Of a stretch of 64,000 bases of DNA, positions 22,716 to 31,380 are shown piece by piece. The notes under the pieces were generated by a model. It worked only from the letters and a program-made list of their open reading frames with translations, searched no databases and was not told where the DNA came from. The translations under genes and the position numbers were made by a program. The stretch is taken from positions 1-64,000 of the forward strand of contig JABWCQ010000009.1 of assembly GCA_013360195.1 (NCBI GenBank). The letters run 5' to 3'. Origin of the DNA: a bacterium. Lineage in GTDB: Bacteria > Electryoneota > RPQS01. Each line of letters starts with the position of its first letter. Position 1 is the stretch's first letter.

Positions 22716-24026
22716 CTAAATGAGTTTTCTTTGCGTCGCGGCGTACTTCAGTTCTTCGCGGAACTGCGGATGTGCGATGCGAATCAACGCGTGTGCGCGT
22801 TCCCGAATCGTCTTGCCGTGCAAATATGCCACACCAAACTCGGTGCAGACATAATGCACGTCCGCGCGATTGGTGACAACACCCGCGCCCGGTGACAACA
22901 CCGGAGTGATGCGCGAAATCGTTCCGTTCTTCGCCGTGGACTCCAGCGCGATAATCGGCTTGCCGCCGTTGCTTCTCGATGCGCCGCGCACAAAGTCAAC
23001 CTGTCCGCCGAAGCCGGAGAATATGGAGTGTCCGATGGAATCGGAGCACACCTGGCCGGTCAAATCAACTTGCAGCGCGCTGTTAATTGAGATCATCTTG
23101 TCGTTACGCGCAATCACGAACGGATCGTTCGTGTGGTCCACCGGACGGAATTCGACCAGCGGATTGCTGCGCACGAAGTCATAAAGAACCTTCGATCCGA
23201 GCACGAAGCTTGCTATCATCTTGTCCTTGTGCAGCGTCTTGGCCTTGCAGTTGATGACTCCTTTGTGAACCAACTCAACCGCGCCGTCACTGAACATTTC
23301 CGTGTGCATACCCAGGTCGCGCTTGTCGCCCAAACTCGCCAGCACCGCATCCGGAATCGCGCCGATTCCCAATTGCAAACAGGCTCCGTTTGGCACCAAC
23401 TCCGCGCAGAACAATCCGATCAGTTTCTCAGCATCGCTGGGAGTCTTGCGCGGCAGCTCCGGCAGAGGGTGGTCGTAGCGAATCAACGCGCGAAACTCGT
23501 TCTTGTGCAAGAAGTTCTCGCCATATACCCACGGCATCTGCTCATTTACCAGGCCGATGACGTTCTTGGCGTGCCGCGCCGCTTCCAGCGTGCAGGCGCA
23601 GTCAATTCCCAAACTGCAATGACCGTGTGTTCCGGGAGGAGTGACCTGCACCAGACATGTGTCAATTTTGAAATTGCCGCTTCGAATCAACGCGGGAATT
23701 TCGGACAAAAATATCGGTGTATAATCTCCGCGGCCTTCATTAACGGCCTGACGCACATTGCCGCCCGTAAACAGCGCGTTGGTGCGGAAACTCTTCTCCA
23801 TCCCCGGCGCGGCATATGGTGCCGCACCAAACGTCATCAAATGCGTGACTTCCACGCCTTCAAGTTCAGGTGCTCTTGCGGCCAAGGCTTCCACCAACAA
23901 CTCCGGTACCGCCAGACCTGAACCGACGAATACCCGGTCGTTCGAGGCCACACAGCGCAATGCATCTACAGCTTCAGCCAGTACTTCAGGTGGTGCAGGT
24001 GGCTGGCTTATAATTTGCGAACTCAT
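22716..24026 (-). CDS. Acetyl-CoA hydrolase/transferase family protein (4-hydroxybutyrate CoA-transferase-like)
   Basis: A 436-residue protein of normal length for the family. Signature segments are QVTPPGTHGHCSLGIDC (about 130), LQLGIGAIPDAVLASLGDKRDLGMHTEMFSDG (given in parts: the catalytic Glu lies in GMHTEMFSDG, about 243), and SGFGGQVDFVRGA. The enzyme moves CoA between acyl groups through a glutamyl-CoA intermediate. Relatives act on acetate, propionate or 4-hydroxybutyrate. The genome context does not fix the substrate. It lies divergent from the UspA gene. Confidence 0.88.
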   Translation of the reverse strand: MSSQIISQPPAPPEVLAEAVDALRCVASNDRVFVGSGLAVPELLVEALAARAPELEGVEVTHLMTFGAAPYAAPGMEKSFRTNALFTGGNVRQAVNEGRGDYTPIFLSEIPALIRSGNFKIDTCLVQVTPPGTHGHCSLGIDCACTLEAARHAKNVIGLVNEQMPWVYGENFLHKNEFRALIRYDHPLPELPRKTPSDAEKLIGLFCAELVPNGACLQLGIGAIPDAVLASLGDKRDLGMHTEMFSDGAVELVHKGVINCKAKTLHKDKMIASFVLGSKVLYDFVRSNPLVEFRPVDHTNDPFVIARNDKMISINSALQVDLTGQVCSDSIGHSIFSGFGGQVDFVRGASRSNGGKPIIALESTAKNGTISRITPVLSPGAGVVTNRADVHYVCTEFGVAYLHGKTIRERAHALIRIAHPQFREELKYAATQRKLI

Positions 24027-24201
24027 TCCTACTTATCCTTAGTGTTTTGTCGCCGCAGGAAACTGACAAACCGAGTCAGCTTACCACCACGGGAACTTAT
24101 TAGCTTGATTAGGATTGTAACCAATATAGGGGTTGCAACAACCACTCCAAAATACGCAATCGCTCGCAATTTTTCAACGGGAATTTTTACGGAGGTCCGC
24201 C

Positions 24202-24663
24202 ATGCTTAGCTTCCAAAAGATCCTTTGCCCGATTGACTTTTCCGACCCGTCCTACCGGGCTTTGGCAACCGCCGACGAACTCGCTCGCCGTTACAATGCG
24301 GAGCTGCATGTGCTGCATGTCGTTCCGCCTGTACCATTGGTTGAACTCCCGCCGGGCAGCGGTTCGGCGGCGTTTGATGTGAAACGCTACGAAACCGAAT
24401 TGCTCGACAGCTATCGCAAAACTCTCGACAATGCGCTGGGTGAATACGTCAAGCCGGGAATCACGCTCACGCGGCATCTTGAACTCGGAGATCCCGCTCA
24501 CGAAATCGTTGTGCTGGCCGAAAAAATTCATGCGGACGTGATTGTCATCGCCACTCACGGCAGAACCGGACTCAAACGATTTCTATTCGGCAGCGTCGCC
24601 GAAGCGGTCGTTAGACGATCTCCCTGTGCGGTGCTGACGATTCCGATGCATGAACACAAATAG
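24202..24663 (+). CDS. Universal stress protein, UspA family
   Basis: A 153-residue single Usp domain. It starts KILCPIDFSDPSYRALATA and ends with GRTGLKRFLFGSVAEAVVR, which carries the ATP-binding G-2X-G-9X-G(S) pattern, followed by SPCAVLTI. Such cytosolic proteins bind ATP and respond to starvation or stress. The start is ATG 24202 with GGAGG at 24191-24195; the frame is open upstream but only this site has a ribosome-binding sequence. It is followed by a good terminator. Confidence 0.92.
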   Translation: MLSFQKILCPIDFSDPSYRALATADELARRYNAELHVLHVVPPVPLVELPPGSGSAAFDVKRYETELLDSYRKTLDNALGEYVKPGITLTRHLELGDPAHEIVVLAEKIHADVIVIATHGRTGLKRFLFGSVAEAVVRRSPCAVLTIPMHEHK

Positions 24664-24689
24664 AATTGAACTGCAAAATTCGAAAATTT

Positions 24690-24718
24690 AAAAGCCGAGA
24701 CGATTTGTCTCGGCTTTT
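24690..24718. terminator. Rho-independent terminator after uspA
   Basis: Stem AAAAGCCGAGAC, loop GATTT, stem GTCTCGGCTTTT, giving T-runs on both strands. It serves the plus-strand UspA gene and the minus-strand beta-helix gene ending at 24741. Confidence 0.85.
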
Positions 24719-24740
24719 GCATTTGGTATATGTAAACTGC

Positions 24741-26348
24741 TTACTTCAAAAGCAAAAGCTTGGTTGCCGTGAATACATTATCCATTGAGCGCAGCTCTGC
24801 AAAATAGACTCCGCTGGCAATTCGTTCGGCGTTTACGTGAACATTTTGGCTTGATTCTATTCGGCCTGAATATAGCGTCGTCACTTCTCGCCCTGTTACA
24901 TCATAGAGAACGATATCGTAGTTTCCTGCACGCGCAACTTCGACACTCAATATTGTTGTGGCATTAAATGGATTGGGAAAGGCCGCAAGCGAGTAAGCTG
25001 AAGGCAATTGAACGCTTGGAGTCTCAATCGCCACTTCCGTGGAGTCAATACTGTCGGGATGTTGAGTCAGCCATGGTACGAACAACACACCATTCCCAAC
25101 CTCTGAGCCCTGCCCTTCCGGATTCACACTTGCATTGTACGGTCCCGTCGAGTCTCCCCACCAATTCTCGCGGGCGTCGAAATAGCTCCCCACCGTGCTC
25201 GCGGCAAGGCCTGGGGGCAAGAAGGAGTTGTTGTGAGAACGAATTGTGTCTTGTGATGGACCCTCTGCCCGAAAATCCGGCAGCGTTGCAGGATCAAGAT
25301 TCTCAAATTCATTGTCCCGAAGTAAAACCGTTGCGCTAAGCGCCTGGACGCCCGGAGTCAGCACTGTCGCACCATCTCCATCAATGAAAGTGTTGCCTTC
25401 AATGATTGCAAGACGCCCGAACGAACATTGCGAGCATTGGAGATTAATTGCGATGGTTCCGGAAGAAGGGCCAAAGGTATGATAATCTCGAAAAGTGTTT
25501 CCTCTAATTACAAGTGGATAATCCATACTTATAGGATGATCGAAACCAGCTTGAATCAGACTGTAAGCCTGATCAATGCCTTCAAAAACGCAATTCTCAA
25601 TTAACACATCGCCATTCGGATAAATATCAACAACAGAGAATGCGCCGACGTAAGGACCGAAGCGGCAATTTGAGACAATTGCGCCGGGCCCTCTGATGTT
25701 GAGCAGGTATCCGCCTTGCGGGTTATTCGCAAACACACAACTGTCAATTTCTGATCCTCCGTAGCATGTTACGACAGAGTACCCTTCACTTTCAAAGTAA
25801 CAATTTTCCGCTTTAAGCCTTCCGCTAAGAGATGTTAGCACGCAACTTCCAAAGCAACCAACGAAGCGGCAATTTTGAATTTCAATTCTTGATCCTCGCC
25901 AAAGAGGAGAGGATACTGAATCAAACCTGCATTGCTCGACGATTAAAAGTCGCGCTGCACTCTGAATCGCGCCTGACCTTGTCGGAATCTCGTACTGTCT
26001 AATTGCCGGGCGATTATAGAAAGCAATGTTCTTTACTACTGCTGTGTCGCCGAAAACGCGAAACACGGAAGGCGTATCAACTCCGAACACATTGGGATCA
26101 AATGTAGTCCGTGCCTCGGCAGTAGTATCGGCCCGGTGCCAGCCCATCAAGACAAAAGAATGTAGAGGGCTTTGAAGCAGCTCGTGATACGTTCCGGGAG
26201 CAACAGAGACAGTGTCCCAACGATTTGTGCTGTCAAGCGCGGCTTGTATCGTGGGATAGTCTGCTGGTACATGCAAGACTGTTCCAACCGCAATGTTTAG
26301 GGGCAGTAGTGCAATCACACAGCTAATGCATATTGTTATGAGAGTCAT
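24741..26348 (-). CDS. Secreted right-handed beta-helix protein with PNPFN sorting domain
   Basis: About 535 residues. After a signal peptide (CISCVIALLPLNIAVG), the mature chain opens HVPADYPTIQAALDSTNRWD, the typical entry to pectate-lyase-like parallel beta helices. Many short coil repeats follow (IENCVFEGID, VSNCRFGPYVG, IEGNTFIDGDG). The C-terminus is LAAFPNPFNATTILSVEV, DVTGREVTTLYSG and GVYFAEL, a sorting domain as in the other secreted protein here. It could bind or cleave polysaccharide; no catalytic residues are evident. Its ATG (26346-26348) overlaps the TGA of the Cys-rich gene, so the two are coupled. Confidence 0.82.
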   Translation of the reverse strand: MTLITICISCVIALLPLNIAVGTVLHVPADYPTIQAALDSTNRWDTVSVAPGTYHELLQSPLHSFVLMGWHRADTTAEARTTFDPNVFGVDTPSVFRVFGDTAVVKNIAFYNRPAIRQYEIPTRSGAIQSAARLLIVEQCRFDSVSSPLWRGSRIEIQNCRFVGCFGSCVLTSLSGRLKAENCYFESEGYSVVTCYGGSEIDSCVFANNPQGGYLLNIRGPGAIVSNCRFGPYVGAFSVVDIYPNGDVLIENCVFEGIDQAYSLIQAGFDHPISMDYPLVIRGNTFRDYHTFGPSSGTIAINLQCSQCSFGRLAIIEGNTFIDGDGATVLTPGVQALSATVLLRDNEFENLDPATLPDFRAEGPSQDTIRSHNNSFLPPGLAASTVGSYFDARENWWGDSTGPYNASVNPEGQGSEVGNGVLFVPWLTQHPDSIDSTEVAIETPSVQLPSAYSLAAFPNPFNATTILSVEVARAGNYDIVLYDVTGREVTTLYSGRIESSQNVHVNAERIASGVYFAELRSMDNVFTATKLLLLK

Positions 26349-26854
26349 GGCGTGCAGAGAACGGTGTTGTACGAAATGCAAGCGTAGGCGGTACAATTTG
26401 CAGAGCATGATTCACATGTCGTGCCTATCTGGCTACAGGGCAGCTTGCATGTATAGATAACATATGTACTTCCCGCTATCAAATTAACCGTCGGATACAC
26501 TGTGGCAACGCACCCTCCAAAGCCGCACGCATTTGTATGCCCGTTTGCGAGGAAAATCTCTGTGCCTCCTGTCAACTTGAAGATGTTTGCACAAGAATAA
26601 CATAGTGTGCAATTCGATCCACTTCCTGAACAACGAGTCTCCGTTCGAATAATATACGTTCCTGTACATGCTGGTGTGAATTCGCTTCGTGTGCAATTCG
26701 CCGTAAGGTTTGAGGCGCATTCTACATCCGAGCATGTATTGTCACTGAAGCACTGGCAATCCTGGCAAGCGAAAGACGGCATTACAGAAACTCCAAGAAA
26801 CAAAAAAACCGCAAGGATAACCATTGCGGATGAGGTGGAAGGTGCTTTACTCAT
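26345..26854 (-). CDS. Secreted cysteine-rich protein (20 Cys in about 140 mature residues)
   Basis: A 169-residue protein with a signal peptide (VILAVFLFLGVSVMPSFA). The mature region begins CQDCQCFSDNTCSDVEC and contains 20 cysteines, an even number. They fall in a loose two-part pattern split by a beta-rich segment (IFKLTGGTEIFLANGH). Disulfide-stabilised secretion is likely. I recognise no family. It starts at ATG 26852-26854 with GGAGG five bases ahead. The gene has a strong promoter, a repeat-bearing leader and a coupled downstream beta-helix gene, so the two products probably act together at the cell surface. Confidence 0.7.
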   Translation of the reverse strand: MSKAPSTSSAMVILAVFLFLGVSVMPSFACQDCQCFSDNTCSDVECASNLTANCTRSEFTPACTGTYIIRTETRCSGSGSNCTLCYSCANIFKLTGGTEIFLANGHTNACGFGGCVATVYPTVNLIAGSTYVIYTCKLPCSQIGTTCESCSANCTAYACISYNTVLCTP

Positions 26855-26907
26855 GCGTGCCTCCTGAACTGTGAAAAATTTTTCCGGCTCCCTAAGCCGT
26901 TTTCAAG

Positions 26908-26955
26908 GATGCACCAAGTTGCTGATGCACCAAGTTGCTGATGCACCGAGTTGCT
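26908..26955. repeat. Triple 16-bp tandem repeat in the leader of the Cys-rich gene
   Basis: Three consecutive units of GATGCACCAAGTTGCT (the third has G for A at position 9). Read on the minus strand they begin just downstream of the predicted transcription start, so they lie in the 5' untranslated leader. Each unit contains a small GCA...TGC dyad. Confidence 0.85.
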
Positions 26956-26964
26956 GATATATAG

Positions 26965-26993
26965 AATATATAGCGGAGAGTTTAGATTGTCAA
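26965..26993 (-). promoter_or_regulatory. Strong sigma-70-like promoter of the Cys-rich/beta-helix pair
   Basis: On the minus strand TTGACA (26988-26993), a 17-base spacer and TATATT (26965-26970). Start of transcription would be near 26957, leaving a leader of about 100 bases that holds the triple repeat, a CGGCT/AGCCG hairpin and the ribosome site. Confidence 0.7.
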
Positions 26994-27090
26994 GTGTTTT
27001 GGTCAGCGCGGAAAACGAGTTTTAAATCGCTGTTATTTAAGTTGTTCGTGATAGCTTTTGCGAGGGTTCGTGGGAGATTGGGCAAACGAA

Positions 27091-27110
27091 AGCCCCTCGA
27101 TTGAGGGGCT
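27091..27110 (-). terminator. Terminator of the foldase operon
   Basis: AGCCCCTC, loop GATT, GAGGGGCT; on the minus strand it is followed by TTCGTTT. It lies 30 bases beyond the stop of the SurA-like gene at 27143. Confidence 0.75.
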
Positions 27111-27142
27111 CCTTATATCAGACTTCATCGGCTCAGGTGCGC

Positions 27143-28414
27143 TCAGCTTTTGCGCTCGACGTAAGTTTCCTTGGCGAGCTTGTCAATCCACTTCTTGAAT
27201 TCTTCGTCCTGCTTCTTCGCCAGCGCCATCTGCTCAATGCGGCTGTAATCTTCATTCAATGTGATGGCACGCGAGAATACGCGGTCTGTCACTTTCACAA
27301 TGTGCACGCCGAAAATCGTGCGGAACGGATCGGAATACTCACCCTTTTGCTTGCCTTCTATCGGAGCTTTGAATTCGTCGGGCAACTCCGCCGGACTGAA
27401 CCAGCCCAGGTCGCCGCCATTGGCGGACGTCTTTGTGTCCGTCGAAAGATTAAGCGCAAGCTCGGCGAAGTCATCACCTCCGCGTAATCTCACCACCAGC
27501 GATTCCGCGTCCGCCATCGTCTGCGCTTCGTCCGCGGCTGCTGGCGTGACCTTGAACAAGATGTGGTCGCTGTTAATTTTTTCTCCCGTTCGCTCGTTCA
27601 GTCGAATCAGATGCACGCCGAATTGTGACACCGTCGGTGCGCTTAACTCGCCCGGCTCCAACTCGTAAGCTGCCGCTTCATATTCAGGAACCAAGTCACC
27701 GCGATTGGTCGTGCCAAGTTTGCCGCCGCGCGCCGCGGAGCCCGCGTCATCGGAAAAGCGTGACGCATATTCCTCAAAAGTCATCTGGCCGGATTCAATA
27801 ATTTGCTTGGCCGAGTCCGCGCGCGCAATCGCCGCCTCGACCGACGCTTCCGAAACGCGGTCCTGCAGCAATATGTGCGCAAGACGTATCGCATCCCGAA
27901 GCGGCGGCACGCTGTCTTTGATTGATTCCCAAAACTCGATAACCTCGCTGCGCGAGACTCTCACCGAAGCAAGATGCTGGCGGCGAATGCGCTCTATCAA
28001 CAGCGTCTCTTCAACCAGCGGACGGAACTGCCGCTTGATTTTGGGCAGCGGCATGCCGTAATAGGATTCGAGTTTGTCCTGACCTCCGACCTGTTCTATC
28101 AGATTGGCCATCCGGTTATCCAACTCGCGGTCAACTTCCTTTTGTGAAACGGAAATGGAATCATACCGCGCGCGCGTCAGCAATAGTTTCTGGGCAATCA
28201 AATCGTCGAGCACCTGCCCGCTGAGCACATTCAACTGTTCCGCGGATAGCGAATCGAGTGACCCGCTTGCGCCCATTGAGTATTGCATGTACTGCAATAT
28301 CTCGGACTCGAGGATTATCTCGTCATCCACCACCGCCACAACCCGGTCTATGGTCTCTTCTCCGGCTGCGAGCGCCGCCAACATGAGCAGTCCCGCTGCG
28401 ATCCATTTCATCAT
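27143..28414 (-). CDS. SurA-like periplasmic peptidyl-prolyl isomerase
   Basis: A 423-residue protein with a signal peptide, a SurA N-terminal chaperone domain (about 20-165: IDRVVAVVDDEIILESEIL) and two parvulin domains. The first is near 178-275 (IRLAHILLQD, DDAGSAARGGKLG, QFGVHLIRL) and the second near 282-385 (NSDHILFKV, ANGGDLGWFSPAELP, FGVHIVKV). This matches SurA order and length. It would shepherd outer-membrane and secreted proteins through the periplasm. It is the last gene of a three-gene foldase operon and overlaps the gene before it by ATGA. Confidence 0.9.
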   Translation of the reverse strand: MMKWIAAGLLMLAALAAGEETIDRVVAVVDDEIILESEILQYMQYSMGASGSLDSLSAEQLNVLSGQVLDDLIAQKLLLTRARYDSISVSQKEVDRELDNRMANLIEQVGGQDKLESYYGMPLPKIKRQFRPLVEETLLIERIRRQHLASVRVSRSEVIEFWESIKDSVPPLRDAIRLAHILLQDRVSEASVEAAIARADSAKQIIESGQMTFEEYASRFSDDAGSAARGGKLGTTNRGDLVPEYEAAAYELEPGELSAPTVSQFGVHLIRLNERTGEKINSDHILFKVTPAAADEAQTMADAESLVVRLRGGDDFAELALNLSTDTKTSANGGDLGWFSPAELPDEFKAPIEGKQKGEYSDPFRTIFGVHIVKVTDRVFSRAITLNEDYSRIEQMALAKKQDEEFKKWIDKLAKETYVERKS

Positions 28415-29196
28415 TTCGCTTCACCCATATTCATTGGCTGGTAACGGCTGCGCAATTCGCTTTCCCACCGTTCCTGTCTTCTTTGACTCTGTTCGGTAAG
28501 CAGGCGTTCCCGGATTTCTCCGCGCACGGCTTCGAGACTTAACTGCGCGCCCTGCGGATAGACTTCATGCAGTCGTATCAGCCTGTAGCCTTCACCAAAT
28601 GGCAGCACCGGAGTCAAACCGCCCGCTTGAATCGCACGGACGGCGGCAAGCTGCGGAGGCTCCAAATCCGTTCCGTCCGCGAGCCACTTGCCTTCCCAAA
28701 TCACAAATCCCGATTTCAAACGCGACGTATCGGCTCGTTCAAGCGCGCGCCGGAAGGCCTTTAGCGAGTCTTCCGCTTCGCAATAGAAACTCTCTATCAG
28801 GTAGCTGTCAGAGGGACGCTTGAATTCGGATTGATACTCACTGTAGTATTGGGATATCAGCGAATCGGTAATCTCCGGGACCGGCTGACGCGCAAGCAAT
28901 ACGGCACGATAGTATTGGGCGATCAACTCGCGCTCCTTGCGGGCAAGTACAGGGTCCTTGCGCAAGTTCGACTTCTCAATCTCCTGCTCGAGCATGGCAA
29001 GCTCAAGCCACTCGTTAAGAAGATAGGTGCGCTCGTCCGCCGCCATGCTGTCAAAGGCTACGCCGGTCATCGTGCGAAACTCTTCGCGAGTCAGTGTCCG
29101 ATTGCCTGCCTTCGCGATCACGTCCGCCTCGCCGCTCTTGCCGCATCCGCAGAACAGAGGTGCAAGCGAGACAATCAGAAGTATCCTATTGATCAC
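28411..29196 (-). CDS. SurA_N-like lipoprotein, probable foldase or chaperone
   Basis: A 261-residue lipoprotein (lipobox SLAPLFCGC, Cys near 17). It starts DVIAKAGNRTLTREEFRTM and carries a helical SurA-N-like domain to about residue 130. The C-terminal half (YLIESFYCEAEDSLKAFRR, LPFGEGYRLIRLHEVYPQG) resembles a degenerate parvulin domain without the usual His/Cys active-site residues. It probably acts as a membrane-anchored chaperone with its neighbours. The start overlaps the end of the preceding foldase gene by 11 bases. Confidence 0.7.
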   Translation of the reverse strand: MINRILLIVSLAPLFCGCGKSGEADVIAKAGNRTLTREEFRTMTGVAFDSMAADERTYLLNEWLELAMLEQEIEKSNLRKDPVLARKERELIAQYYRAVLLARQPVPEITDSLISQYYSEYQSEFKRPSDSYLIESFYCEAEDSLKAFRRALERADTSRLKSGFVIWEGKWLADGTDLEPPQLAAVRAIQAGGLTPVLPFGEGYRLIRLHEVYPQGAQLSLEAVRGEIRERLLTEQSQRRQERWESELRSRYQPMNMGEAK

Positions 29197-30925
29197 GTGC
29201 TGCGCGGTCCTGTCGTTCAGGCGGAAGCGGCCAAAGTGTTGAAAGCTTCTCTTCGTTTATCTTTAGCGGATAACGGGACAACAGCATCTTCTCAAGCTCT
29301 TCGGTCAGCTGCTTCGTGCGCACAACACGGTTTTCCCGGCGCGCGTCGCCCTTGGCTTCTTCCCACGTCTTCGTGCGTGACGGATAAGTCTCCAGAAGCT
29401 GCAAGACGGAGTAGTTCTTGCCGACCTTCACAACTTCCGAGATGTCGCCTTTCTTTTGAAGCTGGAACGCGCTCTTGCCAATCATGCCGAAGCGCTTCTC
29501 TTCAAATGGACCGATGCGGCCGCTGTCGCGCTTGGTGGATTCCTTTTCGTTGAATTGCCACGCAAGCTTCTGGAAATCCTCACCCTTCAGCGCGCGTTCG
29601 CGCACTTTGGCCGCTTTCGCGCTGTCTTCCTTGATGAAAATTTCGCGAATCGTACGCGTTTCCGGCTGGATAAACTCCTGCAGGTGCTGCTCGTAGTAGG
29701 CCCGGTCGGCGTCTTCATTGCCGTCGAGCTTCTCCGTTATTTCCACTTTCTCAACCAGTCGCATGATGGCCGTCTTCTTCTGCTGTACAATGCTCGGGTC
29801 TTCCATCGCCTTCTTCAGATAGCCCTCCTTGACCGCCTTGTCTTCGAGGAATTGCGGTTCACAAATGGCGTGCGCGAGATCTTTCACGGACTGCGGATTC
29901 TTCCAGTCTACGCGATACGCATTCGCGCCCACTTTCTGAATCATATCGTCGATCGTGATGTTGCCAAGCTTATGCGTCCCCGCAATTTGCGCTTTCTCTT
30001 CGGCGGTGAACATCGGGCCGAGTTCTTTGTTGAGCGTCATCTGCGGATCGAGCATTTTGGCCACGAATTTGTCGAGCACGGCCTGGTCGAGTTTCAAACC
30101 GTATTCGTCATGCAGCGCTGTCACATACTCGCGCGCTTTTTCGCCAAGCTTCTGTCCCTCAACTTCGCGCATGCGCGTGGCGATGTCATTCTTGGATTCT
30201 TCGTAAGGCTTGCGGCCTTCGATGGCGCGGGTTGAATCCACCCATATCAGGTGCCAACCGAAGGGAGATTCCACCGGACCGGCGACGGTCTTCGGTTTTG
30301 CGTCCCATGCCGCGCGCTGAAACTCATCCACCATTCTACCCCACGGGAACCAGCCGAGATCGCCAGAATCGGCCGCGGTTGTCGCGTCTTCGCTCAGAAG
30401 TTTCGCGGCGGTTTTGAAATCCAGTCCTTTGTCAATTGCCGTCTTGATGGAGTCAATGCGGCTTTTCAAGCGCGCCTTGTCGGCGGCCGTCGTGTCACTT
30501 GAATTCTTCTTGACGAGAATGTGGCGCGCCATGATTTCCTTGCTGCCTTTATCATAGAAGTCGCGCATCATCGATTCGGTTATCACCGAGTTGATGATTT
30601 TGTCTTCATAAAGCAGGTCCAAAGCCTTGCGTTTCGCCGAGGCTTCGACGTTCTGCGCGATTTCGGGATTCTCGTCATACTTGCGCGCCAATCCTTCAAG
30701 ATACTTGGCTTCTTCTATCGCCAAGTCATGCGCGATTTTCTTGCGCTCGTCCAAACTGCGCTGCTTGATGTTCTCCTCCGAGCGGAACTGCAGCATCATG
30801 GCGTTGCGATACTCTTCTTCCGTGATGGTCTCCTTGCCGATTTTGGCGACATAGGGGCCATCCTTTGTGCAGCCGGCGATGATAGTCAGCATCAGCAGGC
30901 TCCACAGTATTACGATTCGTTGCAT
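29186..30925 (-). CDS. Large parvulin-domain lipoprotein foldase
   Basis: About 579 residues. A lipoprotein signal (LLMLTIIAGCTKDG) is followed by a SurA-N-like domain (about 25-135) and a well-conserved parvulin domain (about 138-240: ARHILVKKNSSDTT, DSGDLGWFPWGRMVDEF, SPFGWHLIWVDS). A long linker helix region follows, then a second parvulin-like unit near 430-520 (RTIREIFIKED, RDSGRIGPFEEKRFG). It is predicted to act at the periplasmic face on exported proteins. ATG 30923-30925 is chosen because it begins the signal; the open frame reaches back into the acetyltransferase gene. Confidence 0.8.
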   Translation of the reverse strand: MQRIVILWSLLMLTIIAGCTKDGPYVAKIGKETITEEEYRNAMMLQFRSEENIKQRSLDERKKIAHDLAIEEAKYLEGLARKYDENPEIAQNVEASAKRKALDLLYEDKIINSVITESMMRDFYDKGSKEIMARHILVKKNSSDTTAADKARLKSRIDSIKTAIDKGLDFKTAAKLLSEDATTAADSGDLGWFPWGRMVDEFQRAAWDAKPKTVAGPVESPFGWHLIWVDSTRAIEGRKPYEESKNDIATRMREVEGQKLGEKAREYVTALHDEYGLKLDQAVLDKFVAKMLDPQMTLNKELGPMFTAEEKAQIAGTHKLGNITIDDMIQKVGANAYRVDWKNPQSVKDLAHAICEPQFLEDKAVKEGYLKKAMEDPSIVQQKKTAIMRLVEKVEITEKLDGNEDADRAYYEQHLQEFIQPETRTIREIFIKEDSAKAAKVRERALKGEDFQKLAWQFNEKESTKRDSGRIGPFEEKRFGMIGKSAFQLQKKGDISEVVKVGKNYSVLQLLETYPSRTKTWEEAKGDARRENRVVRTKQLTEELEKMLLSRYPLKINEEKLSTLWPLPPERQDRAARDQ

Positions 30926-30938
30926 TCTTTCGGTCCGT

Positions 30939-31376
30939 CTATTTTGATTTAAGATCTTTGACAAAGTGGTAACTGGTAATGTTCATCCCGTGTTTCAAGT
31001 AGAACCGGTGGGCATCCCAACGGCCCGAATGGGTTCCGCTATCGAGATGAACTGCCGCCAAGCCTCGTTCGCGGGCTTGCTGCTCGATATATTTGAACAA
31101 ATGGTCAGCATAACCACGCCCCCGCGCCGATTCCGCCGTGACCAAGTCATCAATATACAAAACTTTTGACCAATGTAACATCTCGGTAGGACGGTAGCCT
31201 GCCGCCGCCACGGCACGGCCGCTCTCCTCTATATATATAAGGATGTAGCCGTGCTCGCGCGCTTGCCGTTCGACCTGCTCGATGAACCGCTGCTCCGTGA
31301 GATGGGGGCGAAGTTCCCTGATAACTGGATAGACGTGGCGAAATTGGTCGGGAGTTTTCGCGGTATGGATGGTCAT
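30939..31376 (-). CDS. GNAT-family N-acetyltransferase
   Basis: About 145 residues of one GNAT domain. The acetyl-CoA loop reads VTAESARGRGYADHLF (Arg/Gln-x-x-Gly-x-Gly type, about 88), preceded by the beta-4 strand VLYIDDL, and ends with GTHSGRWDAHRFYLKHGM, typical of the C-terminal helix and strand. The acceptor is unknown. GAGGA lies eight bases ahead of ATG 31374-31376. It sits four bases after the stop of the helical protein gene. Confidence 0.85.
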   Translation of the reverse strand: MTIHTAKTPDQFRHVYPVIRELRPHLTEQRFIEQVERQAREHGYILIYIEESGRAVAAAGYRPTEMLHWSKVLYIDDLVTAESARGRGYADHLFKYIEQQARERGLAAVHLDSGTHSGRWDAHRFYLKHGMNITSYHFVKDLKSK

Positions 31377-31380
31377 GGAG

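Noticed and set aside
23133-23921. A 262-codon plus-strand open frame
   Set aside because: It lies wholly antisense to the well-supported CoA-transferase gene and has no recognisable domain.
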